64,000 bases of DNA from Crenothrix sp. D3. GTDB taxonomy: Bacteria > Pseudomonadota > Gammaproteobacteria > Methylococcales > Methylomonadaceae. Shown here piece after piece: positions 46,782 to 55,767 of this stretch (its first letter is position 1; every line of letters begins with the position of its first letter). Below the pieces are notes generated by a model. The model worked only from the letters and a program-made list of their open reading frames with translations, made no database searches and had not been told where the DNA came from. Position numbers and translations under genes: made by a program. The stretch covers positions 25,049 through 89,048 of the forward strand of contig MBQZ01000008.1 of assembly GCA_002134785.1 (NCBI GenBank). The letters are read 5' to 3'.

Positions 46782-47288
46782 ATGTCACTGACCATGTACC
46801 AAGCATCTATCCCTGTTTTTGTGCGACTGTTAGGGAATTTATCTGCGATACTCGATAAAGCCGCCGCCCATGCTGAAGCGAAGAAAATTGATCCCGCCAT
46901 TTTTGTTAATGCACGTCTAGCACCTGATATGTATCCACTTAGCCGCCAAGTGCAAATTGCAACCGATATGGTTAAAGGTTGCGCTGCCCGCTTAGCTGGT
47001 ATTGATGTACCCAGCTATGAAGATAACGAAACCACGTTTGCCGAGTTACAAGCGCGGATTGCCAAGACGGTAGCATTTTTAGAAAGCGTCAATGCGGCAC
47101 AAGTTGATGGTAGTGAAGAGCGTGAAATCACGCTGAAATTTGGCAGTAGAGAAGCACATTTTTTAGGTCAAGCGTACTTGCTGGATTTTGTGATACCCAA
47201 TTTTCATTTTCACCTCACCACGACTTACGCTATTTTGCGACATAATGGCGTGGACATAGGAAAACGCGATTACATAGGTGATTACTAA
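46782..47288 (+). CDS. DUF1993 family protein
   Basis: A 168-residue cytosolic protein. The family motifs are MYQASIPVFVRLLGNLSAIL at the N-terminus, ARLAPDMYPLSRQVQIATDM in the middle and FVIPNFHFHLTTTYAILRHNGVDIGKRDYIG near the end (HFH-x3-TYAILRH). The fold resembles DinB-like four-helix bundles with possible metal-binding His. Biochemical role is unknown. GGAG precedes the ATG. The 300 bp upstream hold only its leader. It may be the first gene of the following pspA-yqiJ-yqiK unit (58 bp away). Confidence 0.85.
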   Translation: MSLTMYQASIPVFVRLLGNLSAILDKAAAHAEAKKIDPAIFVNARLAPDMYPLSRQVQIATDMVKGCAARLAGIDVPSYEDNETTFAELQARIAKTVAFLESVNAAQVDGSEEREITLKFGSREAHFLGQAYLLDFVIPNFHFHLTTTYAILRHNGVDIGKRDYIGDY

Positions 47289-47346
47289 TCCGCGCTCTGT
47301 TTTTGAAAGATGAGCATTGCGTATCTTAAAAAATAAGGAGTACATC

Positions 47347-48027
47347 ATGTCTGAAACCATCACTACCCGCGTCGCTAGAATCATTGCTGGCGGTACGCAC
47401 GCGCTACTGGATAAAGCTGAAAACCTTGCCCCCGATGCCATCATGGCACAATCTATTCGAGAAATAGAACAAGTCATTGCTGAAATTCGTCTTGATTTGG
47501 GCAAAGCCGAAGCCGCTAAACATTTAGTGACTGCACAAATCGCTAAATTACAGACCGAACACGAACAACTCTCCACGCAGATTTCCATTGCTGTAAACCA
47601 GCAACGCGACGATTTAGCGAAAGCGGCTATCGGTAGACAAACGGATATTGAAGACTTTCTGCCTGTATTACAAAAATCCTTAGCCGAACAATCCGAACGT
47701 AGTTCACTTCTAGCCAGTTACATCACCGCGTTATTAGCTAAAAAACGTGAATTAGAACAAATTCTTAACAACTATTTAGCCACGCAAGCTGAACCTAATC
47801 TCACAACACCCGATCAACCTAGTTCATTAGATCAGCAAAGCCGCATAGACAACGCTGAAAGTGCGTTTGAACGGGTTTTATCTAGGCAATTAGGCGTATC
47901 AGGTCTACAAATGGGCGCGTTAGACGATGCGGCAAAGCTAAAAGAACTTGCTGATTTAAAACGCAACAATCGCATTGCTGAACGCTTAGCTGCTATTAAA
48001 CTTGCCAGCGAATCCGCAAAAGATTAA
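47347..48027 (+). CDS. pspA: PspA/IM30-family protein
   Basis: A 226-residue largely helical coiled-coil protein of the ESCRT-III-like PspA/Vipp1 family, which coats and repairs stressed inner membranes. It begins SETITTRVARIIAGGTHALLDKAE, then long heptads (AIMAQSIREIEQVIAEIR) as in PspA. I chose ATG 47347 after AAGGAG; in-frame codons from 47317 are upstream of that site. No pspF/pspBC is present. The two genes downstream (yqiJ, yqiK) are its usual partners in the flotillin-linked variant. Confidence 0.88.
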   Translation: MSETITTRVARIIAGGTHALLDKAENLAPDAIMAQSIREIEQVIAEIRLDLGKAEAAKHLVTAQIAKLQTEHEQLSTQISIAVNQQRDDLAKAAIGRQTDIEDFLPVLQKSLAEQSERSSLLASYITALLAKKRELEQILNNYLATQAEPNLTTPDQPSSLDQQSRIDNAESAFERVLSRQLGVSGLQMGALDDAAKLKELADLKRNNRIAERLAAIKLASESAKD

Positions 48028-48060
48028 CGCTTGTTCTGTTAATTAAGTGTAAGGAAATGT

Positions 48061-48687
48061 ATGGAATTAATACTCGCCCCTGAATCCGCGCCGTTTACCA
48101 CCGCTATTATGTTCGTGATGTTACTGGGTGCTACCGAAGCGATTAGTTTGCTGATAGGCATTAGTATATCGGGATTTTTCGATCACCTTACCGCACCACA
48201 TTTTGATGCTCACGCGGATTCTGGTTTAGGTTGGTTGCACTTAGGCAAAGTCCCGTTGTTAGTATTGCTGATGTTATTTCTAACCGCGTTCGCGCTAACA
48301 GGTTTTGCGTGCAACACTTTGTTTCATACTATTTTTGGCGGTTATCCAACACCTGTTTTATCATCAGCCGTCGCTTTTTTAACCGCCCTGTTGGCAATGC
48401 GAATCTGCGCTCCAATACTGGCTCGCATTATTCCATCGGATGAAACTTCGGCAGTTTCACTGGATACTTTAGTCGGACATATCGCGATTATCGTCAACGG
48501 CACGGCGAAAAAGAATTATCCAGCACAAGCGCGAGTCACCACAGAAAAAGGGCAAACCTTTTATATTCGAGTAGAACCCGACAGTGAAACTGAGCAGTTT
48601 GTGCAGAATGACTCAGTGTTATTAATCAAACAAATTTCAGGAACACGGTTTTTAGCGTGTGCTAATCCGCATCCTGATCTTCTTTAA
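48061..48687 (+). CDS. yqiJ: YqiJ-like membrane protein (NfeD-related OB fold)
   Basis: A 208-residue protein with hydrophobic segments near 15-37, 65-88 and 95-115, then a C-terminal OB-fold domain (GHIAIIVNGTAKKNYPAQARVTT; FYIRVEPDSE) as in YqiJ/NfeD-type partners of flotillins. It lies between pspA and the flotillin gene with gaps of 33 and 21 bp, so it forms one operon. Confidence 0.85.
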   Translation: MELILAPESAPFTTAIMFVMLLGATEAISLLIGISISGFFDHLTAPHFDAHADSGLGWLHLGKVPLLVLLMLFLTAFALTGFACNTLFHTIFGGYPTPVLSSAVAFLTALLAMRICAPILARIIPSDETSAVSLDTLVGHIAIIVNGTAKKNYPAQARVTTEKGQTFYIRVEPDSETEQFVQNDSVLLIKQISGTRFLACANPHPDLL

Positions 48688-48708
48688 TGCCAGACAGGGG
48701 AAAATACG

Positions 48709-50352
48709 ATGGAAGAATTAATTATTTTAGCGGTAATACTATTAGGTTCGCTGATTACTATTGGGATGATTTTCGCCCGTTTATATCATCGTTCCACGAA
48801 AGAACTGGCTTTTGTGCGCACGGGTTTAGGTGGGCAGAAAGTGGTGATGGATGGCGGGGCAATTATGCTGCCGATTTTTCACGAGTTCATTAGTATCAAT
48901 ATGAACACTCTGAAATTAGAAGTGTCGCGGGCAGGTGCGGACAGTTTAATTACTTTAGACAGACTGCGCGTTGATGCAGTCGCGGCATTTTTCGTGCGCG
49001 TTATGCCCAGCATAGAAGGCGTAGCCAATGCGGCACAAACGCTGGGGCAACGCACCATGCACCCTGATTTGTTGAAAGAATTGGTGGAAGATAAATTTGT
49101 TGATGCCTTGCGAGCTGCTGCGGTGTCTATGAGTATGCACCAGTTGCTGGATAAACGAGCGGATTTCATTCAAGCCGTACAAAACGCGGTTTCAGAAGAT
49201 TTACTAAAAAATGGTCTGGAACTTGAATCGGTCAGCCTAACGCGACTCGATCAAACGCCATTCAAATTCTTTGATGCTCAAAATGCCTTTGATGCCGAAG
49301 GTTTAACTAAACTCACGCAACAAACCCAACAACGGGCAATGGAGCGTAATGAAATTGAACAAGATACCTCGGTGGCGATTGCACAAAAAAATTATGAAGC
49401 CAGCCAATTAAAATTGAATATCGAACAAGATCAAACCTTTGCCACCTTGAAGCAACAACAAGAAATTGCCACCCGCAACGCGCAACAAAAAGCTGAAATT
49501 GCCAGTATTACTGCACAACGTGAGCGCGAAGCACAGCAAGCTAAAATTGATGCCGAACGCTTAGTGCAGGAAGCAGAAGTAGAAAAAAATCGCGCTGTCA
49601 AACAAATGCAAATTGAAGCCGACCGTGGCGTATTAGTTGCACAAATTGAGCAAGAAAAAAGCACTACTCTGGCTAATCAAGACAAGCTGATTTCTATTGC
49701 TGAAAAATCAAAAGCCCAATCCGAAGCCGAAACACAGGCTAACGAAGCTCTTGCATTAGCGGTTCGTGCCGAAGAACAAGTAAAAACAGCGCGTGAAGTC
49801 ACCGTAGCTGAGCGGGAAAAACAAATTGCCTTAGTCGCGGCAGAACAACAAGCGCAACAACAAGCCATCGGAATTCGAGTCGCTGCCGAAGCAGAAAAAG
49901 ACGCGGCAGAAAATCATGCCCTCGCGCTAAAAATAAGAGCCGATGCCCAGCAAGTGCAGTATCAAGTAGAAGCTAAAGGCATAGAAATACGCAATGCCGC
50001 GCTTAACACGCTATCAGCCGAACAAATCGCTATGCAGGTAAAAATGAAATTGCTGGAAGCCTTACCTAGCATCATTGAAGCCTCAGTCAAGCCTATCGAA
50101 AAAATTGATAGCATTAAAATCATCCAAGTGGATGGTTTAAATCGTGGCAATTCTGGAACGAGTGATGGCGGCTCAAGCACCGCAACAGGTGGCGGTAATC
50201 TTGCTGAACAAGCAGTTTCAGCCGCACTGGCTTACCGCGCTCAACGACCGATTTTAGACGCAGTGTTGAATGAAATTGGTATGAAAGGCGGGGATTTACA
50301 AAGTATGGTTGAGTCTGTGAGCAAAGATATTCAGACTGGGCATGAAATTTAA
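48709..50352 (+). CDS. yqiK: Flotillin-like protein YqiK
   Basis: A 547-residue SPFH protein. It has an N-terminal membrane anchor (LIILAVILLGSLITIGMIF), an SPFH domain (about 30-200, AFVRTGLGGQKVVMDGGAIM and LKNGLELESVSLTRLDQT) and a very long Ala/Glu/Gln coiled coil (about 200-450, EIASITAQREREAQQAKIDAE), then a Gly/Ser-rich stretch and a conserved C-terminus. Flotillins organise membrane domains; with PspA and YqiJ this is an envelope-stress module. Confidence 0.93.
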   Translation: MEELIILAVILLGSLITIGMIFARLYHRSTKELAFVRTGLGGQKVVMDGGAIMLPIFHEFISINMNTLKLEVSRAGADSLITLDRLRVDAVAAFFVRVMPSIEGVANAAQTLGQRTMHPDLLKELVEDKFVDALRAAAVSMSMHQLLDKRADFIQAVQNAVSEDLLKNGLELESVSLTRLDQTPFKFFDAQNAFDAEGLTKLTQQTQQRAMERNEIEQDTSVAIAQKNYEASQLKLNIEQDQTFATLKQQQEIATRNAQQKAEIASITAQREREAQQAKIDAERLVQEAEVEKNRAVKQMQIEADRGVLVAQIEQEKSTTLANQDKLISIAEKSKAQSEAETQANEALALAVRAEEQVKTAREVTVAEREKQIALVAAEQQAQQQAIGIRVAAEAEKDAAENHALALKIRADAQQVQYQVEAKGIEIRNAALNTLSAEQIAMQVKMKLLEALPSIIEASVKPIEKIDSIKIIQVDGLNRGNSGTSDGGSSTATGGGNLAEQAVSAALAYRAQRPILDAVLNEIGMKGGDLQSMVESVSKDIQTGHEI

Positions 50353-50369
50353 ACGCGTTCCCAAGGTGA

Positions 50370-50402
50370 ATGACTGCCAGTCCTTGAAGGACTGGCAGTC
50401 AT
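50370..50402. repeat. 33-bp palindrome, 15-bp arms, TGA loop
   Basis: ATGACTGCCAGTCCT-TGA-AGGACTGGCAGTCAT, 17 bp after the yqiK stop. The geometry is identical to the elements at 50428-50460 and 53478-53510, and it shares the CCT-TGA-AGG core with the latter. It could act as a terminator for yqiK. Confidence 0.85.
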
Positions 50403-50427
50403 AACGCGGCAAACATTTTTTCGATTG

Positions 50428-50460
50428 AGACCTTTCGGGTTTTAAAAACCCGAAAGGTCT
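50428..50460. repeat. 33-bp palindrome, 15-bp arms, TAA loop, containing a stop codon of the STAND gene
   Basis: AGACCTTTCGGGTTT-TAA-AAACCCGAAAGGTCT. The TAA stop of the minus-strand STAND gene (50442-50444) lies at its centre, and the last five residues DLSGF are encoded by one arm. It would form a strong hairpin in transcripts of either strand, so it may be a shared terminator between the convergent genes. Confidence 0.85.
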
Positions 50461-53400
50461 TTAATGTGGTGAAGACTGATTTCACAATCAGTGCTGAGCG
50501 CTGGGCTTTTAGGTTTTAATAACTGTTGTATTTTTTGCTGTTGGCAATCGCCGTGCTTTTTTAAAGCCGTAAATTCGGCATCATTAGGGAATTGTTGGTT
50601 GAAGTGTTGGGCTAGCTGTTCGGCTTCGTGGCTTGCTTGTAATGCGGGTTGTGTTGCATTGCTTAGCAACAGCTTATCGACCGTGTTTTGATATAACCGC
50701 AACACGTCTAGTTGTTGGCGTTTTTGTTCGCTGGCATCTTCGGTTAATTTGCCTTCATACGCTAAGGTGTAAAGTTGTAATTGCCCACGCACTAACGGCA
50801 CGGCGATTAAACATTTATCTTTTAGGCAACGAAAATCGAAATCCCAAACGGATGAAGGTGACATAAACTCAGTCGGTAAGGCTAAAGAAAACAATTCTTT
50901 GCCTTGGTCTAGTTGCCAAAATTTAACTGTTCTATCGCCTGAAATAGTGGCTACAGATTGGCTATCGGGTGCGAATACTGCACGGAATATTGTCTGTTCA
51001 TGTCCTGTTAAATGATAAAGCGGTTGAGTGCTTAGGCTGTCATAAACATCAACTGATTGCTCACGTCCAACACTGACCAGCTTTAGTCCATTGGGGCTGA
51101 TGCTAGACCAAAGTATCGTATCATTAGCTAATGGAAAGTTTTTGCTAGTTGGCGGGCTGGTTTGTAGATTCCACAGTTTTAGGCTGCGATCTTGACCACT
51201 GCTGACTAATTGTTTGCCCGTATGATCAAATTCAACACCTTCAACTATGCCTTGATGTGCTGGATTAATGAATTGTGCGGGCTTAATCTGATTAACCGCA
51301 AACAAACCAATTTGCCCATCGTAACTGGCGGTCGCGAGGGTTAGCGAATCGGGAGAAAACGCTAGTGCGTGAATAGCATCTTTATGTCCGCTCAGCGTTT
51401 GGCTTTCTTGTAAGGCGATGCCTGTCGCTGTTTGCTGGATTTGCCAAATTTTAGCAGTGTTATCTCCACTGCCAGTAGCAAGCAAGCTGCCGTTATGATT
51501 TACAGTTAGTCTTAAAATATCCTTACTATGTGCCGCTGGTTTCTGCCAAACTGGCTCTGGTTTCTGCGCGTCATACACAGACAAATAACCATTAGCAAAA
51601 CCCACGGCAACATGATTCAAATCAGGTGTTATCACTGTTGAAGAAGGTTCACTGGGCAAGCCCCACGCTTGTTGAAATGGTAGTTTTAAAGACCAGCGGC
51701 GTACTGTGCCATCGTTACTTGCAGACCACAGTTGCCCACCATACAGTGCGAAAGCTGTTACGCTTGATTCATGCCCTTGTAATAGCCGTAAGCTAACGCC
51801 GCTAGCACTGTCCCAGAGCCGAATGGTGCGATCACGACTGCCAGAGAGTAGATAATTACCAAACCAAGACACCGCAATCACGTTGTTTTGATGTCCGTTG
51901 AATACGCGTAGCGATTTGCCAGTGGCAACCTCCCATAAGCGCAGGGTTTTATCCTGACTTGCAGTCGCTAGCGTAGCACTATCGGCACTGAAGCTAAGAT
52001 TTAAAACAACCTCCGTATGTCCTGTTAAAACCTGACTTGTTTTGCCTGTTTCTAACTGCCAAATAATCGCAGTGTCATCATAAGAACCACTGGCTAAATA
52101 ACGCCCGTCTGGACTGAAAGCTAAACCGTTTTCACTAATAGACTCACGGTGCTGATTGAGAGCCTTTATTTTTTTGCCACTGTCTAAATCCCATAACGTA
52201 ATAGCCTTGTCATTACCACCGCTAGCCAATAGCTTGCCGTCTGGGCTGATACTGATAGCCGTCACTTTATCGGCTGCATCCAGTGTTTGCTGTGGGTGAA
52301 ATAAATCGGCTGAGGCTGGTTCAGTAGCGGAGGCGTTTAGCGATACTAGCGGTTTGCCCGTTTGGCTATAGGGTTTTGCTGGCTTGCTGGGTATCGACGC
52401 ATTTGAACGTTGCCAGATGATGATTTTTGTATCAGCACCTGCACTGATTAATTGCTCACCTGAGGGGGTAAAAGCAATACTTCTTACAGAGCTAGTCTGC
52501 CCAGTACCTTCGGTCTTATGTCCAAGCAAGCGTTGTAATAACTTGCCAGTCTGTACATCAAACACCACCAGCGTACCGTGTTCACCCGCAGCGGCTAATA
52601 ACTGACCATCGGGGCTGATGGCAACCGTGAGTAAAGGATAACTCGCACCTGTATAAACCTGTTCAGCCTCGCCGCCTTTGATTTGCGTGAAGCTGTGTAA
52701 CAAATTACGCGCATGACGCAATGATGGGCTAACTTCTTCATCCAAGGCATCGGTTTCAGCTAAGACTTTTCGTGCTTGAACGTAATCTTCAACTTTTGCT
52801 AACAACGCCGCATGAGTCAAACGCGACTGAAATAACTCAACAGTACGCAGTTGTCTGGCTTGTTGTACTTTCAGTTGTTCGGCTTGTTGTTCTTGTAAAC
52901 TGCGCTGTAAAAACGCCATCGCCGTGTCAAAATGCTGACCGTAACGACTCGCCCATTGTGCAGTCACTGGGTTTTTCTGTTGCCAATTCAGCGTAGTTTC
53001 TAATTCGGGCGTGCGATAAAAGCCGTATTCGCCTTTGTCATGCAGTAAGGCGTTTTGTTCTAAACGCCGATAAATGCTTGCTGACTCTGACTCTTCTTGT
53101 GTCCATTGTTCTAAACGTTCCCAGTTTCTGATTAAACTTTCGTGGGTTATATCGATGACAGTGTCGGTTGTTAATTCGGTATCGAGTGTGGGCAGTAAAA
53201 AACTGCGTCCTGTTTGGCGAAATCCTCGCAGTATTGCGGTGATGTCTTCCAGACTTTGATTAGTTAAATCCATTAACTCGCTAACTTTTGTTGGATTGCG
53301 GGTGTCAGTTTTGCCACTCTCTGCACCTGTTAAACGGCAAAAAATTTGTTTAGCAATGAGTTGTTGGGTTTCGGTTAATTCGTTGTAGGCTTCATCGGCG

Positions 53401-54329
53401 TGTGTGGACAGGGCGTTTTTTAAGGTTTGGATTTTTTTGTCATCTTGGTAGTCGGTTAGTTTGATGATTAGCCGTTGAGGGATAACATCCCTTGAAGGGA
53501 TGTTATCCCTAGCTTGCTTGGCGTTATCCCACAAGCGCATGAGCAGATGTTGTAATAACGGCAATTGATCGGCATCGTTGCCTGTTTCTGCTAATAATCG
53601 AACTAATAATGCGGGTTCGACTTTGCCGTTACACACTAAGGCGGGTCTTTCTATCGCATCGCGTAATTGTTGGCGATTTAAACGCGGGGTTAAATACAAG
53701 CCTTGGTTAATCGCTTCGGCTAGTCCTGCAAATTGGGCGCAGTTGCCTAAATAATCCGAGCGCATGGTTAAAATCACATACACTGATTTGGACATTTCGC
53801 CACTGGCTAAGGGATAGGGATTGGCACTGGCTAATAATAACGCGGCAAAGGCGGCGGCTTCTTCGCTGTTGCTTTGTTGTTTGGCATAACGAAACAGCTC
53901 TTCAAACTGGTCGCAAACTATCAGTAACTTGGCATTATTAGGCAGTGGTTTAATCGCCAGTAATTCATGCAGACTAAACGGGCTGCGGGTTAAAAACTGA
54001 TTGCTCACTAAGGCGGTTTCATAGTCTTTGCCTAGCGCGTTGTCTTCACACAGTGCTTTAGCCAGATTAGCAAACGGTTCATTACTGGGACGGGTTTCAA
54101 CAATCCGCCAATGACTGCCCGCGTCGGCTAAAAAGCCCGCTTGTAAACTGGGGATTAAACCCGCTTTGATGAGTGAGGATTTACCACAGCCTGAATCACC
54201 GACCACGGCTAAAAAATGCTGTTCGTTTAAACGCTGGATTAATTCGTTGCTGTGTTGTTCTCGACCAAAAAACAGGGCTTGTTCTTCGCGGCTAAAGGCG
54301 CGTAAACCGATATAAGGCTGGCGACTCAT
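50442..54329 (-). CDS. STAND NTPase with about 14 WD40 repeats (nSTAND1-WD40)
   Basis: A 1295-residue signalling ATPase. An N-terminal FGREQHSNELIQRL adaptor motif leads to Walker A GDSGCGKSS (44-52) and Walker B LLIVCDQFEE (135-144), then winged-helix-like sections with DITHESLIRNWERL (393-406), as in nSTAND1 proteins. A helical/coiled part (about 415-555) precedes about 14 WD40 repeats (about 561-1225), for example LLASGGNDKAITLWDLDSG, enough for two seven-bladed propellers. A helical tail follows. STAND proteins oligomerise on ligand binding and fire an attached or partner effector; here the partner is the TIR-like protein whose stop overlaps its start by 4 nt. A palindrome is inserted in frame at residues 274-284. 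Confidence 0.9.
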   Translation of the reverse strand: MSRQPYIGLRAFSREEQALFFGREQHSNELIQRLNEQHFLAVVGDSGCGKSSLIKAGLIPSLQAGFLADAGSHWRIVETRPSNEPFANLAKALCEDNALGKDYETALVSNQFLTRSPFSLHELLAIKPLPNNAKLLIVCDQFEELFRYAKQQSNSEEAAAFAALLLASANPYPLASGEMSKSVYVILTMRSDYLGNCAQFAGLAEAINQGLYLTPRLNRQQLRDAIERPALVCNGKVEPALLVRLLAETGNDADQLPLLQHLLMRLWDNAKQARDNIPSRDVIPQRLIIKLTDYQDDKKIQTLKNALSTHADEAYNELTETQQLIAKQIFCRLTGAESGKTDTRNPTKVSELMDLTNQSLEDITAILRGFRQTGRSFLLPTLDTELTTDTVIDITHESLIRNWERLEQWTQEESESASIYRRLEQNALLHDKGEYGFYRTPELETTLNWQQKNPVTAQWASRYGQHFDTAMAFLQRSLQEQQAEQLKVQQARQLRTVELFQSRLTHAALLAKVEDYVQARKVLAETDALDEEVSPSLRHARNLLHSFTQIKGGEAEQVYTGASYPLLTVAISPDGQLLAAAGEHGTLVVFDVQTGKLLQRLLGHKTEGTGQTSSVRSIAFTPSGEQLISAGADTKIIIWQRSNASIPSKPAKPYSQTGKPLVSLNASATEPASADLFHPQQTLDAADKVTAISISPDGKLLASGGNDKAITLWDLDSGKKIKALNQHRESISENGLAFSPDGRYLASGSYDDTAIIWQLETGKTSQVLTGHTEVVLNLSFSADSATLATASQDKTLRLWEVATGKSLRVFNGHQNNVIAVSWFGNYLLSGSRDRTIRLWDSASGVSLRLLQGHESSVTAFALYGGQLWSASNDGTVRRWSLKLPFQQAWGLPSEPSSTVITPDLNHVAVGFANGYLSVYDAQKPEPVWQKPAAHSKDILRLTVNHNGSLLATGSGDNTAKIWQIQQTATGIALQESQTLSGHKDAIHALAFSPDSLTLATASYDGQIGLFAVNQIKPAQFINPAHQGIVEGVEFDHTGKQLVSSGQDRSLKLWNLQTSPPTSKNFPLANDTILWSSISPNGLKLVSVGREQSVDVYDSLSTQPLYHLTGHEQTIFRAVFAPDSQSVATISGDRTVKFWQLDQGKELFSLALPTEFMSPSSVWDFDFRCLKDKCLIAVPLVRGQLQLYTLAYEGKLTEDASEQKRQQLDVLRLYQNTVDKLLLSNATQPALQASHEAEQLAQHFNQQFPNDAEFTALKKHGDCQQQKIQQLLKPKSPALSTDCEISLHHIKDLSGF
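53478..53510. repeat. 33-bp palindrome inserted in frame in the STAND gene
   Basis: AGGGATAACATCCCT-TGA-AGGGATGTTATCCCT, 15-bp perfect arms. It encodes 11 residues around RDNIPSRDVIP (274-284) in a linker of the NTPase region. Same geometry and CCT-TGA-AGG core as 50370-50402. Length is divisible by three and it is open in this frame, so the gene survives. Confidence 0.88.
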
Positions 54330-55639
54330 TTTAATGCCTCCACGAATTCGGCTAGGTAATCGTTAATCTCTTTGGGCGGGCAGTAATACGGCTGATTAAG
54401 GTAAGGTAACAGTACATTGATACGCTTGAATTGTTGTTCATCGGTATGAATGGCGACGATTTTAAACTGTTTTTGGTGTTCGCTAGCCGCTTGTTCACAG
54501 GCTAATAATTGGTTATCTACCCATTCTTCTGAACCGTTCACATAAATAAACAGCACGGCTTGGCAATAGCGGTATTTGTTTTCTATGTCGGTGCGTGTGC
54601 CAGTTGTTGCGGGTAAGGCACTGACTAGCTGGTATTGTTGGGATAACAGGATTTGCACTTGTTTACCCAAAGCGCGGTCTTCGGGAGCGACGTTAATAAA
54701 CACCGCGACTTTGTTGCTGGGGTCTACTTGGCTTTTGAGTTGTTTAAAAATCGTATCCAATTCGACAACCATTTCCGCTATTAATGATTGATAGCCGCTG
54801 TCAGTGGTTTGGTAAGTGAAGGTATTTTGCCTAACGGATTGCCAGAATGGATATTCCATCACTTCATCTAAACTACTGGGTTTGGTGGTTTTATTGACTT
54901 CAACTAACAACAAACGCTTTTGCTGTCGTTGTGGCAGAGTTTGAAAATGGTCGCCGTATTGCTTCAAATAATTGTCTGATAGCAAAATAATCACGGTGGC
55001 GGCTTGGCTAAGACTATCGGTATTGGTTTGTAGCCGTAAGCGGAAGTTAAAGCCGCCTAGTTTTGCCGCAAGGTGTTTTTGCAATTCAATTCTGAACGTA
55101 GCGGCGAAATTTAAATCCTGCTCTGCCGCGTGTATAACCACATCATCGGCATAATTTTTAAGATAGGCTTGTGCTGGCGGCGTGACTAATTCAAAACGGA
55201 TAATGCGTTCTATTCCCTCAATCACCTGCAACCATGCTTGATTTTCATTAATCCAATGGCTACTGTCTGTCACAGGTATGCCTTTTTCTGGCAAGGCGTT
55301 GTATTTGGCAAAATCCAGTTTCTGCCAAAGACAAAAATCAACAATAACAGGAACAAGTAAACAGTCGCCCCGTTGACAACGCGCCTCAATCAAAGGCAAT
55401 TCATGTTGTTGAATATAATCGGTTGCCATACTGTTGGCAGAAACCAAGTACAGCACGACATCCGCCTTGTGCAGTTCCTCTTTTATGCGAGCATCCCATT
55501 CTTCACCCGCTTGAATATCGCGGTCATTCCAAGTGATAACACTGTCGCGCAAACCAGAAAGCTGCTTAATTAAGATTTCTTTATGGTGATTGTCGTGTTT
55601 GGAATAGGAAATAAAAATTTTCTTTAGGGCTGGAGGCAT
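54326..55639 (-). CDS. Multi-module TIR-like protein coupled to the STAND gene
   Basis: A 437-residue protein. Residues about 5-150 are a clear TIR domain: KKIFISYSKHD (box 1), ITWNDRDIQAGEEWDARI (BB-loop region), ADVVLYLVSANSM and a candidate catalytic Glu80 in YIQQHELPLIEA. TIR domains of this type can be NADases. Residues about 160-300 (DDVVIHAAEQDLNFAATF; TVIILLSDNYLKQYG) and 308-425 (VAVFINVAPEDRALGKQV; AVLFIYVNGSEEWVDNQL) look like two further, diverged TIR-like units that lack an obvious catalytic Glu. The gene is first in a two-gene operon, with ATGA-type overlap to the STAND gene. Immune or cell-death effector function is inferred. Confidence 0.85.
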   Translation of the reverse strand: MPPALKKIFISYSKHDNHHKEILIKQLSGLRDSVITWNDRDIQAGEEWDARIKEELHKADVVLYLVSANSMATDYIQQHELPLIEARCQRGDCLLVPVIVDFCLWQKLDFAKYNALPEKGIPVTDSSHWINENQAWLQVIEGIERIIRFELVTPPAQAYLKNYADDVVIHAAEQDLNFAATFRIELQKHLAAKLGGFNFRLRLQTNTDSLSQAATVIILLSDNYLKQYGDHFQTLPQRQQKRLLLVEVNKTTKPSSLDEVMEYPFWQSVRQNTFTYQTTDSGYQSLIAEMVVELDTIFKQLKSQVDPSNKVAVFINVAPEDRALGKQVQILLSQQYQLVSALPATTGTRTDIENKYRYCQAVLFIYVNGSEEWVDNQLLACEQAASEHQKQFKIVAIHTDEQQFKRINVLLPYLNQPYYCPPKEINDYLAEFVEALK

Positions 55640-55767
55640 TTTATTTCCCGTTTGGTTTTTTGTTGGTTATATGGGTTGAGTTAACTCAATAAGGCGTGCT
55701 AATCATAGGATATATTTAGTTCACGCGAACAAAGGCGTTCGCATTTATTGAACGCCAACGATGTATA

